Below are positions 8,780 through 17,555 of a stretch of DNA of 56,827 bases, piece by piece. Both the position numbers and the translations under genes were made by a program. This stretch comes from Lachnospiraceae bacterium (GTDB lineage Bacteria > Bacillota > Clostridia > Lachnospirales > Lachnospiraceae). The first letter of the stretch is position 1, and every line of letters starts with the position of its first letter. The stretch lies in assembly GCA_024687745.1 (NCBI GenBank), contig JAILEM010000188.1:1-56827 (forward strand), written 5' to 3'. The notes under the pieces are model-generated. The model worked only from the letters and a program-made list of their open reading frames with translations, did not search any database and was not told the DNA's origin.

Positions 8780-8793
8780 CGAACTTCTGTTCG
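8780..8793. promoter_or_regulatory. LexA (SOS) box 1
   Basis: CGAACTTCTGTTCG is a perfect CGAAC-N4-GTTCG palindrome, located at the predicted transcription start of the LysM gene. Confidence 0.85.
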
Positions 8794-8801
8794 ATATAAC
8801 T

Positions 8802-8830
8802 ATAATACGAACATTTATTCGAATTGTCAA
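8802..8830 (-). promoter_or_regulatory. SOS promoter of the LysM gene
   Basis: On the minus strand, a consensus -35 TTGACA (8825-8830) and -10 TATTAT (8802-8807) have a 17-base spacer. LexA box 2 fills the spacer and box 1 follows the -10, so LexA binding would block it. Confidence 0.85.
8808..8821. promoter_or_regulatory. LexA (SOS) box 2
   Basis: CGAACATTTATTCG matches CGAAC-N4-GTTCG with one mismatch and lies between the -35 and -10 of the LysM gene promoter. Confidence 0.75.
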
Positions 8831-8862
8831 TAGTTTTTATCAAAAAAATCGAACATTTTTTC

Positions 8863-8876
8863 TGAATGTATGTTTG
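8863..8876. promoter_or_regulatory. Candidate LexA box 3 (degenerate)
   Basis: TGAATGTATGTTTG keeps the GAAT-N4-GTTTG symmetry of a weak SOS box and overlaps the -35 of the lexA promoter, where autoregulation would be expected. Confidence 0.4.
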
Positions 8877-8902
8877 CTTTTTTCCAAACCCTATGATAAT
8901 AT
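8874..8902 (+). promoter_or_regulatory. lexA promoter
   Basis: On the plus strand, -35 TTGCTT (8874-8879) and -10 TAATAT (8897-8902) are 17 bases apart, 70 bases before the lexA start codon. Confidence 0.6.
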
Positions 8903-8972
8903 ATTTGTAGAGTAATTTAACGGACAGTTACGAAATATTTTGAACCATAACTATTTAAGGAGGTCCAGGCCT

Positions 8973-9587
8973 ATGGCAGGAAGCAGAATAACCGATAAGC
9001 AGAAGCAGATACTTGAATATATCAAAGAAGAGATATTGAAGAGAGGTTATCCTCCCGCAGTCAGAGAAATATGTGAAGCAGTGGGGCTTAAATCCACATC
9101 AAGCGTGCATGCTCATCTTGAGAGTCTTGAGAAAAAGGGATACATCAGACGTGATCCCGCAAAGCCCAGGGCAATAGAGATCGTTGATGACAGCTTCCAG
9201 ATGATACGTCAGGAAATGACTTCCATCCCGATAGTCGGTACAGTTGCCGCCGGTGAACCCATACTTGCGGAACAGAACATAAACGGTTACTTCCCTCTTC
9301 CGGTGGATATGGTCCCAAACAACGAGACCTTCGTCCTCAGGGTCAAGGGTGAATCAATGATCAATGCCGGAATATTTGACGGGGACCAGATCTTTGTCGA
9401 ATGTGTCAATACAGCAAATAACGGGGATATAGTGGTAGCTCTTGTTGATGACTCCGCTACGGTAAAGACTTTCTATGCAGAGAACGGGCATTACAGATTA
9501 CAGCCCGAGAATGATACTATGGAACCTATAATCGTCAATGAAGTTGTTATCCTCGGAAAGGTATTCGGAGTTTTCAGACGTATGTGA
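8973..9587 (+). CDS. lexA: SOS repressor LexA
   Basis: A 204-residue LexA starting MAGSRITDKQ at ATG 8973 with an AAGGAGG site nine bases upstream; an in-frame TTG at 8940 is less likely. Residues 1-70 are the winged-helix DNA-binding domain (YPPAVREICEAVGLKSTSSV recognition region). The self-cleavage bond is A93-G94 in TVAAGEP; the catalytic dyad is S128 in KGESMI and K165 in DSATVKTF. All key residues are present, so RecA-stimulated autocleavage should work. LexA represses the DNA-damage regulon, here at least itself and the divergent LysM gene, both of which carry LexA boxes in the shared 230-base region. The gene stands alone and ends at a terminator. Confidence 0.97.
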   Translation: MAGSRITDKQKQILEYIKEEILKRGYPPAVREICEAVGLKSTSSVHAHLESLEKKGYIRRDPAKPRAIEIVDDSFQMIRQEMTSIPIVGTVAAGEPILAEQNINGYFPLPVDMVPNNETFVLRVKGESMINAGIFDGDQIFVECVNTANNGDIVVALVDDSATVKTFYAENGHYRLQPENDTMEPIIVNEVVILGKVFGVFRRM

Positions 9588-9642
9588 TATTTTTGTTTTT
9601 TCAGTTCAGGATATGGTCTCATATGATCTTAATAAATAAAGA

Positions 9643-9680
9643 GGTGCCGGATGTAAAATTTCCGGCACCATTTTATTTTC
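9643..9680. terminator. Bidirectional terminator between lexA and nadD
   Basis: GGTGCCGGA (9643-9651) pairs with TCCGGCACC (9661-9669). T-rich runs flank both sides, so it can serve lexA and the convergent asnA-alaS-nadD operon. Its right edge overlaps the stop end of nadD. Confidence 0.8.
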
Positions 9681-10287
9681 TGTACAGATCGTTCTCTTCC
9701 ATATATTTACAGACCTTATCGGGGACAAGATATCTGATGCTTCCGCCAATGCTCCTTATCTCCCTTATCCTGCTTGAGGAAATATTGATCTCAGGCGATC
9801 TGAGAAGTCCGATACGGGCAGAATATTTTTCCTTAAGATACAGGGCCTGATCCTTAATGGCATCAGGATCCCTTACATTATCCCTGTCGATTCTCGGTGC
9901 AGACAGTATAAAGGCATTTTTGAAGATATCTTCAGGTCTTACCCAGTTCTCCATGGAAAATAATGTATCCTCTCCGGTAATAAAATAAAACTCATTATCC
10001 GGCATAGAACTCTTTAAATATTCAAGGGTTTCATAGGTATAAGTATTACCACCCTTGTCAGCCTCATAGGTGGACAGTTCAAAATGAGAATTGTTCTCTA
10101 TCGCAAGTTTTATCATCTCTATCCTTATATCCTTATCCAGTATCTCAGACTGGTCCTTAAGGTAGGATACAGCTGTCGGCATAAACAGAACCCTGTCAAG
10201 ACCAAATTCCTCATATGCCCTCTCTGCTATGAACAAATGTCCGTTATGTATGGGATTAAAGGTTCCTCCGAGGATACCTGTCTTCAT
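9673..10287 (-). CDS. nadD: Nicotinate-nucleotide adenylyltransferase
   Basis: A 204-residue enzyme that joins ATP and nicotinate mononucleotide to form deamido-NAD in NAD biosynthesis. The nucleotidyltransferase signature GGTFNPIHNGHL is at residues 7-18 and the second motif ISSSRIREI at about residues 170-178. FITGEDTLFSMENWVRPEDI in the middle fits the NadD family. It overlaps the 3' end of alaS by four bases (ATGA), suggesting translational coupling. In many Firmicutes nadD sits beside yqeK and rsfS; here it instead ends an asnA-alaS operon, with no yqeK in the window. The length is normal. Confidence 0.95.
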   Translation of the reverse strand: MKTGILGGTFNPIHNGHLFIAERAYEEFGLDRVLFMPTAVSYLKDQSEILDKDIRIEMIKLAIENNSHFELSTYEADKGGNTYTYETLEYLKSSMPDNEFYFITGEDTLFSMENWVRPEDIFKNAFILSAPRIDRDNVRDPDAIKDQALYLKEKYSARIGLLRSPEINISSSRIREIRSIGGSIRYLVPDKVCKYMEENDLYRK

Positions 10288-12941
10288 TTTATCTGTCCCT
10301 CAAGAACTTTGGATGCTTCCTTAAGGCAACTGTCTATACCGGAAGGATCCTTACCTCCGGCCTGGGCCATATTGGGACGGCCTCCGCCGCCACCGCCTAC
10401 AAGGGAGGCTATACCCTTTATAAGATTACCCGCATGGGCTCCTGCCTTTAAAGCTTCATCTGTAGCCATGGCAAGAAGATTGACCTTCCCCTCATTTTCG
10501 GAAGCTATGACTATAACACCTTCACCTATATCTCTCTTTAACTTATCGCCAAGATCCCTTAAGCCGTTCATGTCAACTCCCGAGACCTTTGTTGCAAGAA
10601 GCTTTACTCCCTTTATGGTTTCCACATCATTAAGGACATTACCCAGAGCGTTCTGTGCAGCCTTACTCTTCATGGATTCTATCTCAGAGTTTAATGACTT
10701 AATGTCTGCCTGAAGATGTTCAACCTTTTCATAAGCTCCGAGAGGAGATGTCTTAAGAAGTAAAGCGATCCTTTTAAGAATACTTTCCTGTTCTTTATAA
10801 TAAGCAAATACCGAATCACCGGTAATAGCTTCTATCCTTCTTACACCGGCAGCGATTCCCGATTCAGAGAGTATCTTAAAGGCGGTTATCGTTCCGGTAT
10901 TTTTAACATGGGTTCCTCCGCAAAGCTCCACGGAAAAATCACCCATCTTTACGACCCTGACTCTTTCTCCGTACTTTTCACCAAAGAGAGCCATGGCACC
11001 TGTCTTTCTTGCATCCTCTATCGACATTTCTTCTGTCTCTACCAAAAGTCCCGCAGCGATCTCTTCATTTACGAGCTTTTCAGTCTTTTCAAGCTCTTCT
11101 TCCGTCATGGCCGAAAAATGGCTGAAATCAAATCTAAGTCTCTCCCCGTTGACAAAGGATCCGGCCTGTTCCACATGAGTTCCGAGGACAATCCTCAAGG
11201 CCTTCTGCAGAAGATGTGTGGCACTGTGATTCTTACAGGTATCGCTCCTGTTCTTTTCATTTACCATCAGGGTGACTGTATCGTTTAACCTGAACATTCC
11301 ACGGGTCATTCTGCCGATATGTCCTATCTTATTGCCCGGAAGCTTAACGGTATCCGTAACCTCAAATTCTCCGTTTTCGGATGTTATTATTCCTATATCG
11401 GCGCTTTGTCCGCCCATCGTGGCATAAAACGGTGTTTTTTCTGTAACTATCGTACCTTCATCTCCGTCAGTTAAGGCATCCGTAAGCTCTGATACAGTTG
11501 TAAGAGCACTTATGACAGAGTCCGAACTCAATCTGTCATATCCTGTGAATTCCGACTGAATGGATGTATCTATCTGCTCATATACGGTAGCATCGGCTCC
11601 CATATAGTTGGTTACCTTTCTGGCTTTTCTGGCTGCATCCTTCTGCTCCTGCATGGCCTTAGCGAACCCTTTTTCATCTACGCTGAAGCCGCGTTCAGTC
11701 AGGATCTCCTTTGTCAGATCAAGAGGGAAGCCATAGGTATCGTGAAGCTTGAAGGCATCTGTTCCCTTTAATTCCTTATCTCCCATCTTTTCAAGCTCGT
11801 TGCAGAGATCGTTAAGGATAGAAAGCCCCTGATCTATAGTCTTATTAAACTTATTCTCTTCCTGGGTGAGTACATTGAGAATGAATTCCTTCTTCTCCTC
11901 AAGCTCCGGGTATCCGTCCTTTGATTCTCTTATAACAGTTTCGGCAAGCTTTGCAAGAAAAGCTCCCTCTATCCCAAGAAGTCTTCCATGTCTTGAAGCC
12001 CTTCTGATTATACGCCTGAGGACATAACCCCTTCCTTCGTTAGAGGGCATCACACCGTCAGATACAAGGAAGGTAGCCGAACGGATATGATCGGTTATCA
12101 GCCTTATCGATACATCCTTTTGGGGATCTGTTTCATATACCGCACCGGATAATGTACAGATATGATCCCTTATAGCCTTCATCGTATCTATATCAAATAC
12201 GGAATCCACATCCTGGACCACAACTGCCAGTCTTTCAAGCCCCATTCCCGTATCGATATTCTTATTGGCAAGCTCCGTATAATTTCCCTTCCCGTCTCCG
12301 TCAAACTGGGTAAATACATTATTCCAGACTTCCATAAAGCGGTCGCAGTCACATCCGACCTTACAGTCAGGCTTTCCGCATCCGTATTTTTCACCCCTGT
12401 CATAATAGATCTCCGAGCAGGGACCACAGGGTCCTGCACCATGTTCCCAGAAATTATCACATTCTCCCGTTACCGGATCTCTGTAAAATCTTGTTATCTT
12501 CTCTGCGGGAACACCTATCTCCTCTGTCCAGATCTTAAAGGCTTCCTCATCCTCACCATATATTGACGGATAGAGCCTTTCAGGATCCATACCCACAACC
12601 TCTGTAAGGAACTCCCAGCTCCAGGCTATAGCCTCATGCTTGAAATAATCGCCGAATGAAAAATTACCGAGCATTTCAAAAAAAGTGAGATGCCTTGCCG
12701 TCTTTCCGACATTATCTATATCTCCTGTCCTTACACATTTCTGACAGGTCGTTACCCTTTTCCTCGGCGGGATCTCCTGTCCTGTAAAATAAGGCTTTAA
12801 AGGTGCCATACCTGCATTGATCAAAAGCAGGCTCTTATCATTATGAGGTACCAGTGAAAAACTCTTCATTGCAAGATGATCCTTGCTCTCAAAGAATTCC
12901 AGATACATTTTCCTTAACTCATTTACTCCGTATTTCTTCAT
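10284..12941 (-). CDS. alaS: Alanyl-tRNA synthetase
   Basis: An 885-residue class II synthetase charging tRNA-Ala. I prefer ATG 12941 (MKKYGVNELRKMY) because AGGAAGG is eight bases upstream; an ATG six bases earlier leaves a two-base spacer. The catalytic domain covers about residues 1-240, including TTCQKCVRTGDIDNVGKTAR and FFEMLGNFSFGDYFK. The editing domain has the zinc-binding HSATH motif and CGGTHVKNTG, which remove mischarged Ser and Gly. A coiled coil and the C-Ala domain follow, with a Gly-rich VGGGGGGRPNMAQAGG stretch near the end. It is the middle gene between asnA and nadD. Family and activity are secure. Confidence 0.97.
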   Translation of the reverse strand: MKKYGVNELRKMYLEFFESKDHLAMKSFSLVPHNDKSLLLINAGMAPLKPYFTGQEIPPRKRVTTCQKCVRTGDIDNVGKTARHLTFFEMLGNFSFGDYFKHEAIAWSWEFLTEVVGMDPERLYPSIYGEDEEAFKIWTEEIGVPAEKITRFYRDPVTGECDNFWEHGAGPCGPCSEIYYDRGEKYGCGKPDCKVGCDCDRFMEVWNNVFTQFDGDGKGNYTELANKNIDTGMGLERLAVVVQDVDSVFDIDTMKAIRDHICTLSGAVYETDPQKDVSIRLITDHIRSATFLVSDGVMPSNEGRGYVLRRIIRRASRHGRLLGIEGAFLAKLAETVIRESKDGYPELEEKKEFILNVLTQEENKFNKTIDQGLSILNDLCNELEKMGDKELKGTDAFKLHDTYGFPLDLTKEILTERGFSVDEKGFAKAMQEQKDAARKARKVTNYMGADATVYEQIDTSIQSEFTGYDRLSSDSVISALTTVSELTDALTDGDEGTIVTEKTPFYATMGGQSADIGIITSENGEFEVTDTVKLPGNKIGHIGRMTRGMFRLNDTVTLMVNEKNRSDTCKNHSATHLLQKALRIVLGTHVEQAGSFVNGERLRFDFSHFSAMTEEELEKTEKLVNEEIAAGLLVETEEMSIEDARKTGAMALFGEKYGERVRVVKMGDFSVELCGGTHVKNTGTITAFKILSESGIAAGVRRIEAITGDSVFAYYKEQESILKRIALLLKTSPLGAYEKVEHLQADIKSLNSEIESMKSKAAQNALGNVLNDVETIKGVKLLATKVSGVDMNGLRDLGDKLKRDIGEGVIVIASENEGKVNLLAMATDEALKAGAHAGNLIKGIASLVGGGGGGRPNMAQAGGKDPSGIDSCLKEASKVLEGQIK

Positions 12942-12970
12942 CTCCATAACCTTCCTGTAATAATTCTTTT

Positions 12971-13978
12971 TTAAAGGATAGTAATTCCGGCCTCATCAAG
13001 TGCCCTTAAATCCTCTTCCTTCCATATCGAGCTCTGAACCTCACCTATATGGGCTCTCCTTAAGAAGAACATACAGATCCTTGACTGTCCTATCCCTCCG
13101 CCTATCGTATAGGGTAACTCCTTATTTATGATCGAGTTCTGGAAAGGAAGCTCCTTTCTTTCCATACACCCTGCTTTTTGAAGCTGTTCAACAAGAGAGT
13201 CCTCATCTACTCTTATTCCCATGGAGGATAGCTCCAATCCGATATCAAGCAGCGGATAATATACGATTATGTCTCCGTTAAGAGACCAGTCATCATAGTC
13301 AGGTGCTCTTCCGTCATGAGGCTTTCCGGATCTTAACTTATCGCCTATCTGCATTAAGAAGATCGCTCCGTTTTCCTTTGCAGCCTCTTTCTCCCTCTCC
13401 TTTGAAGTCAGGTCGGGATATTTATCCTCAAGCTCCTGGGTAGTTACAAAGGTGATGTCTTCAGGAAGGATCCTGTCTATCTCAGGGTGCCTTGAATTAA
13501 TGAACACCTCTGTATTCTTCAGTGCCTCATAAACCTTCTTGACTATGATCTTAAGTGTATATTCATTTCTTTCTTTTTTTTCGATCACCCTTTCCCAGTC
13601 CCACTGATCAACATAAATGGAATGGATATTATCGGTATCCTCATCTCTTCTTATGGCACTCATATCGGTATATAAACCTTCTCCGTGAGCAAAACCGTAT
13701 TTTTTGAGCGCATATCTCTTCCACTTGGCAAGTGAATGGACTATCTCGGCCTTTCCATCATTCTGTTCCTTTATCCCAAAGCTTACCGGTCTTTCGACGC
13801 CGTTAAGATTATCATTAAGGCCTGTTTCGGGCTTTACGAATAAGGGGGCCGAAACCCTTGTCAGGTTTAATTCCTTTGCAAGTGCCCTTTCAAAGTAATC
13901 CTTTACTTCCTTTATGGCTATCTCTGTTTCCTTACAGCTCATAGGGCTTTTATAACCCATGGGGATCACATGACTCAT
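12971..13978 (-). CDS. asnA: Aspartate-ammonia ligase (asparagine synthetase A)
   Basis: A 335-residue class II aminoacyl-tRNA-synthetase-like enzyme that makes asparagine from aspartate, ammonia and ATP in the cytoplasm. The start ATG 13978 (MSHVIPMGYKSPM) has a GAGGAGG site. Recognisable blocks are RVSAPLFVKPETGLNDNLNG, ERPVSFGIKE, VHSLAKWKRYAL, YTDMSAIRRDE and SIYVDQWDWE, then the C-terminal GGGIGQSRICMFFLRRAHIGE motif 3. The length is normal for AsnA. The gene has its own promoter at 14012-14040 and is followed after 29 bases by alaS, so amino acid metabolism and charging genes form one unit. Confidence 0.96.
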   Translation of the reverse strand: MSHVIPMGYKSPMSCKETEIAIKEVKDYFERALAKELNLTRVSAPLFVKPETGLNDNLNGVERPVSFGIKEQNDGKAEIVHSLAKWKRYALKKYGFAHGEGLYTDMSAIRRDEDTDNIHSIYVDQWDWERVIEKKERNEYTLKIIVKKVYEALKNTEVFINSRHPEIDRILPEDITFVTTQELEDKYPDLTSKEREKEAAKENGAIFLMQIGDKLRSGKPHDGRAPDYDDWSLNGDIIVYYPLLDIGLELSSMGIRVDEDSLVEQLQKAGCMERKELPFQNSIINKELPYTIGGGIGQSRICMFFLRRAHIGEVQSSIWKEEDLRALDEAGITIL

Positions 13979-14011
13979 AATATCTCCTCCTCTTTTTCTG
14001 ACATCTAAATG

Positions 14012-14040
14012 ATTATAAATTATTATAAAACCATATTCAA
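14012..14040 (-). promoter_or_regulatory. Promoter of asnA-alaS-nadD
   Basis: On the minus strand, -35 TTGAAT (14035-14040) and -10 TATAAT (14012-14017) have a 17-base spacer. It lies between the ABC exporter stop and the asnA start. A small hairpin (AACCTG/CAGGTT) sits just upstream but has no T-run. Confidence 0.7.
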
Positions 14041-14061
14041 CCTGATTATCGCAGGTTTTTA

Positions 14062-15786
14062 TCATGAGAACTGACTGTTATATAGTTTATGGTAAAATCC
14101 GTTCTGTTTCATAAGGGTCTCATGGTTACCCTGCTCCACAACATGTCCGTCCTGCATGACAAGTATAAGATCCGAATTTTTAATGGTTGACAGTCTGTGG
14201 GCAACGATAAATGTTGTTCTTCCCTTCATCATCTTCATAAAGGCATCCTGTATCTTAAGCTCTGTCCTTGTATCTATAGAAGAGGTTGCTTCATCAAGAA
14301 TGAGCATGGGAGGAAGTGAGAGCATGATCCTTGTTATGCACAAAAGCTGCTTCTGCCCCTGTGAAAGCTGTCCCCCGTCCTCTGATATGACCGTATCATA
14401 TCCCTTTTCAAGACGCCTGATAAAGGAATGGGCGTGGCATTCCTTTGCGGCATTTATAACCTCCTCAAGTGTGGCATCGGGTTTTCCTATCCTTATATTG
14501 TCAAGAACAGTCGCATTTCTCAGCCAGGTCTCCTGAAGCACCATTCCGTAGGATCTTCTAAGACTGAGTCTTGTTATATCCCTGATATCATTTCCGTCAA
14601 CACTTACAGAACCGTCATTTACATCATAAAACCTCATGAGGAGGTTTATTATCGTTGTCTTGCCGCAGCCGGTCGGACCGACTATGGCCACCCTTTCACC
14701 CGGGTTTACCGATACATTGAGATCAGTTATAAGCGGTTTGTCTAATAGATATGAAAAATCAACATCCTTTATCTCTATTTTCCCTTTGACGTCTTTAAGG
14801 ACATTATCCTTATCCGGTATCTCCTCTTCTTCATCTATAAGTTCAAAAACCCTTCCGGCACAGGCTATCGCATTCTGAAGCTCTGTTATCACTCCCGTTA
14901 TCTCATTAAAGGGTTTCGTATACTGGGTCGCATAGCTCAGAAAGCAGACAAGAGTTCCTATACTCATCCCACCGTTTATAACGACCATGGCACCAAAGAG
15001 GGTAACCGCAGCATATATAAGGGAATTTACGAACCTTGTTGCGGGATTTGTAATGGAAGAATAGAAAACAGCCCTTAAGGAAGCTCCCTGTAATTCATCA
15101 TTTACAGTCTTATATTTACTTAATATCTCATCCTCATGGGAATATGCCTTTACTACCCTGATATTATTAAGTGTCTCATTTATGAGACCTGTCTGTTCTC
15201 CTCTTATCTCAGACTGCTTTTTGAATAAGGAATATGTCCTTGAGGTGATAAATCTTGCTATGAACAGGGATATGGGAGTGAGTACTACCACAATGAGCCC
15301 TATCTTTAAGTTCATATTGAGCATAAAGATAAGTGTCCCCAATATAGTCATTACTCCGGTAAAGAGCTGTGTAAAGCCCATTATAAGTCCGTCCGATAAC
15401 TGATCCACATCGGCTATAAGCCTTGAAACGATGGAGCCGTGAGGATTGGTGTCCAGATATTTAAGAGGAAGGATCTGCAGCTTTTTAAATGCATCGTTTC
15501 TGATATTCTTAACTATATTAAATGCTATCCTGTTATTCTGGTCGTTCATGACAAGCTGGGATAATCCCCCGATAAGGGCAACGATAAAGGCCCTTAACAG
15601 TATCCCCGTTATCATTGTCAGATCAAAACCATCGTAAGCGATGATATCTATAGCCTTTGTTATGATTATGGGCACATAGAGGACCATTATCACATTTATG
15701 ATGGCGCAGGCAAGAGAAATGCCGATATTGACCCTGAACGGTTTAAGATAAGCAAAAAGCTTTCCGGCCGATCGTTTTCTGTTCAT
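14062..15786 (-). CDS. ABC exporter subunit B (heterodimeric, catalytic-site half)
   Basis: A 574-residue fused membrane-ATPase half-transporter. Six membrane helices fill residues 15-310; the ATPase follows with Walker A GPTGCGKTT, a Q-loop in MVLQETWL, signature LSQGQ (normally LSGGQ), Walker B LILDEATSSID with the catalytic Glu, and H-loop AHRLS. The degenerate signature here pairs with the degenerate Walker B of the upstream half-transporter. This is the known asymmetry of heterodimeric exporters of the TM287/288 and BmrCD type. The start ATG 15786 overlaps the stop of subunit A by one base. Substrates could be drugs, lipids or peptides. It is last in the xpaC-telA operon. Confidence 0.92.
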   Translation of the reverse strand: MNRKRSAGKLFAYLKPFRVNIGISLACAIINVIMVLYVPIIITKAIDIIAYDGFDLTMITGILLRAFIVALIGGLSQLVMNDQNNRIAFNIVKNIRNDAFKKLQILPLKYLDTNPHGSIVSRLIADVDQLSDGLIMGFTQLFTGVMTILGTLIFMLNMNLKIGLIVVVLTPISLFIARFITSRTYSLFKKQSEIRGEQTGLINETLNNIRVVKAYSHEDEILSKYKTVNDELQGASLRAVFYSSITNPATRFVNSLIYAAVTLFGAMVVINGGMSIGTLVCFLSYATQYTKPFNEITGVITELQNAIACAGRVFELIDEEEEIPDKDNVLKDVKGKIEIKDVDFSYLLDKPLITDLNVSVNPGERVAIVGPTGCGKTTIINLLMRFYDVNDGSVSVDGNDIRDITRLSLRRSYGMVLQETWLRNATVLDNIRIGKPDATLEEVINAAKECHAHSFIRRLEKGYDTVISEDGGQLSQGQKQLLCITRIMLSLPPMLILDEATSSIDTRTELKIQDAFMKMMKGRTTFIVAHRLSTIKNSDLILVMQDGHVVEQGNHETLMKQNGFYHKLYNSQFS

Positions 15787-17552
15787 CACGCATCCTCCTT
15801 CTCATATTGCGAAAGATGTATCTCCCTGTATATCTCACAGTCCTTCATAAGCTCATCATGTGTCCCCGTCCCTGCTATCTTACCATCCTCCATGACGATT
15901 ATATTATCCGCATATCTGATGGATGAAGTTCTCTGGGAAACGATGATCACTGTAGGAGAATTTGACAGACCCCTGATATTGTTTCTCAACCTTAGATCAG
16001 TAGCATAGTCAAGTGCGGATGAACTGTCATCAAGTATCAGGATATCCGGTTTTCTGACGAGGGCTCTGGCGATCGTGAGCCTCTGCTTCTGTCCGCCCGA
16101 AAGGTTTCTTCCCTCCTGTTCTATCATTGCTCCTATACCGCCCTTACTCTTTACGATATCCGAAGCCGCAGCCAGATCTATTGCCTCTTTGACGTCACTG
16201 TCTGTTGCGTCATCATTACCCCATCTGATATTTTCAGCTATAGTCCCCTTAAAAAGGGCAGCCTTCTGTAAGACGAGTCCTATCCCGTGTCTTAGCTTAT
16301 CTACGGGAATATCCCTTACATCTTTTCCGTTTATCTTAACTGCTCCCGAAGAAACATCATAAAATCTCGGGATAAGATTTATTATACTTGTCTTACCCGA
16401 ACCTGTTCCGCCGATTATACCTACAGTCTGTCCCCTTCTTACCTTAAAGGTTATATCACTTAGCGCCTCATCTCCCCCGTCATTATACCTAAATGAGACG
16501 TGGTCAAATTCAATTATATTGTCAGCATCCCGTCCTGTCCCTGTTTGGGGATCAAAGCTATCATTTATCTGCTCTGTAACAGGCTCATTAAGACTCTCTA
16601 CAGGGATCGATGAGCTGACAGAAAGTATATCCGCTATCCTGTTACCGCTTGCTATCGCTTTATTGATAGTTATTATCAGATTTGCGAATTTGATAAGCTC
16701 TATTAAGATCTGTGACATATAATTATACAAAGCAACGACCTCACCCTGGGTAAGCTCGCCAAGACTGACTCTTATAGCACCTTTATAAATAAGGATAACG
16801 ATAAAGGTATTGACAATGACATATGTAAGGGGATTCATAAGTGCCGAGAGATGTCCCGCCTTTATCTGTCTGCTTACATGTTCATCAACGCTTTTCCCAT
16901 AGTTATCTATCTCATTTTTTTCAAGACTGAATGCCCTTATGACCCTGTTACCCGAAAGATTCTCAGATGATAAAAGAGTTATGCGGTCAAGTGCGCCCTG
17001 AACATTCTTAAGCATGGGAATATTGAATTTCATGATAAGAGCTACGGTAAGAAATAATACGGCGATCATCAAAAGAAAGATAAATGCTATCCTTACATCG
17101 ATCAAAAAAGCAGAGATCATCGCACCAAACACAATAAACGGTGATCTCAGAAAGAGCCTTAAAAACATATTGATACCTGTCTGTGTCTGATTTATATCGC
17201 TTGTAAGCCTCGTGATCATCGTAGATGACCCATAAGCATCCGTCTCCTTATTTGAAAGATTTAAGATATGTCTGAAAAGATCGTAACGCAGCTCAGTTGC
17301 AAAGCCCGTGGCCGCTTTGGCCGAAAAATACTGGGCAGTTATAGCAACAATAAGTCCCACGACAGCAAGAAAGGTCATTAATATGACCTTTCCCCTGATA
17401 AAAGATGTATTTCCTGTTTTTATTCCTTCATCTATGATAGAGGCAACTACCATAGGAACTATGAGCTCGAATATTGCTTCAAGCATCTTGAACATAGGTG
17501 CAAGAAAGCATTCAAGACGATACTTTTTCAGATATTTTAGTAATTTTTTCAT
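15786..17552 (-). CDS. ABC exporter subunit A (heterodimeric, degenerate-site half)
   Basis: A 588-residue half-transporter with six membrane helices in residues 15-300 and an ATPase domain at about 345-588. Walker A is GGTGSGKTS, the signature LSGGQKQR is canonical, and Walker B is ILILDDSSSALD, where Asp replaces the catalytic Glu. Together with LSQGQ in subunit B this makes one dead and one active ATP site. An unusual insert of about 20 residues precedes the ATPase (EQINDSFDPQTGTGRDADNI). It starts three bases after the zinc-ribbon gene and overlaps subunit B by one base, so the five genes from 20952 down to 14062 look like one operon. The family resembles multidrug and lipid exporters; the substrate is unknown. 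Confidence 0.92.
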   Translation of the reverse strand: MKKLLKYLKKYRLECFLAPMFKMLEAIFELIVPMVVASIIDEGIKTGNTSFIRGKVILMTFLAVVGLIVAITAQYFSAKAATGFATELRYDLFRHILNLSNKETDAYGSSTMITRLTSDINQTQTGINMFLRLFLRSPFIVFGAMISAFLIDVRIAFIFLLMIAVLFLTVALIMKFNIPMLKNVQGALDRITLLSSENLSGNRVIRAFSLEKNEIDNYGKSVDEHVSRQIKAGHLSALMNPLTYVIVNTFIVILIYKGAIRVSLGELTQGEVVALYNYMSQILIELIKFANLIITINKAIASGNRIADILSVSSSIPVESLNEPVTEQINDSFDPQTGTGRDADNIIEFDHVSFRYNDGGDEALSDITFKVRRGQTVGIIGGTGSGKTSIINLIPRFYDVSSGAVKINGKDVRDIPVDKLRHGIGLVLQKAALFKGTIAENIRWGNDDATDSDVKEAIDLAAASDIVKSKGGIGAMIEQEGRNLSGGQKQRLTIARALVRKPDILILDDSSSALDYATDLRLRNNIRGLSNSPTVIIVSQRTSSIRYADNIIVMEDGKIAGTGTHDELMKDCEIYREIHLSQYEKEDA

Positions 17553-17555
17553 GTT

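Noticed and set aside
8742..8843. Upstream start of the LysM protein
   Set aside because: It lies above the SOS promoter and would not be transcribed from it; the ATG at 8741 has a ribosome binding site.
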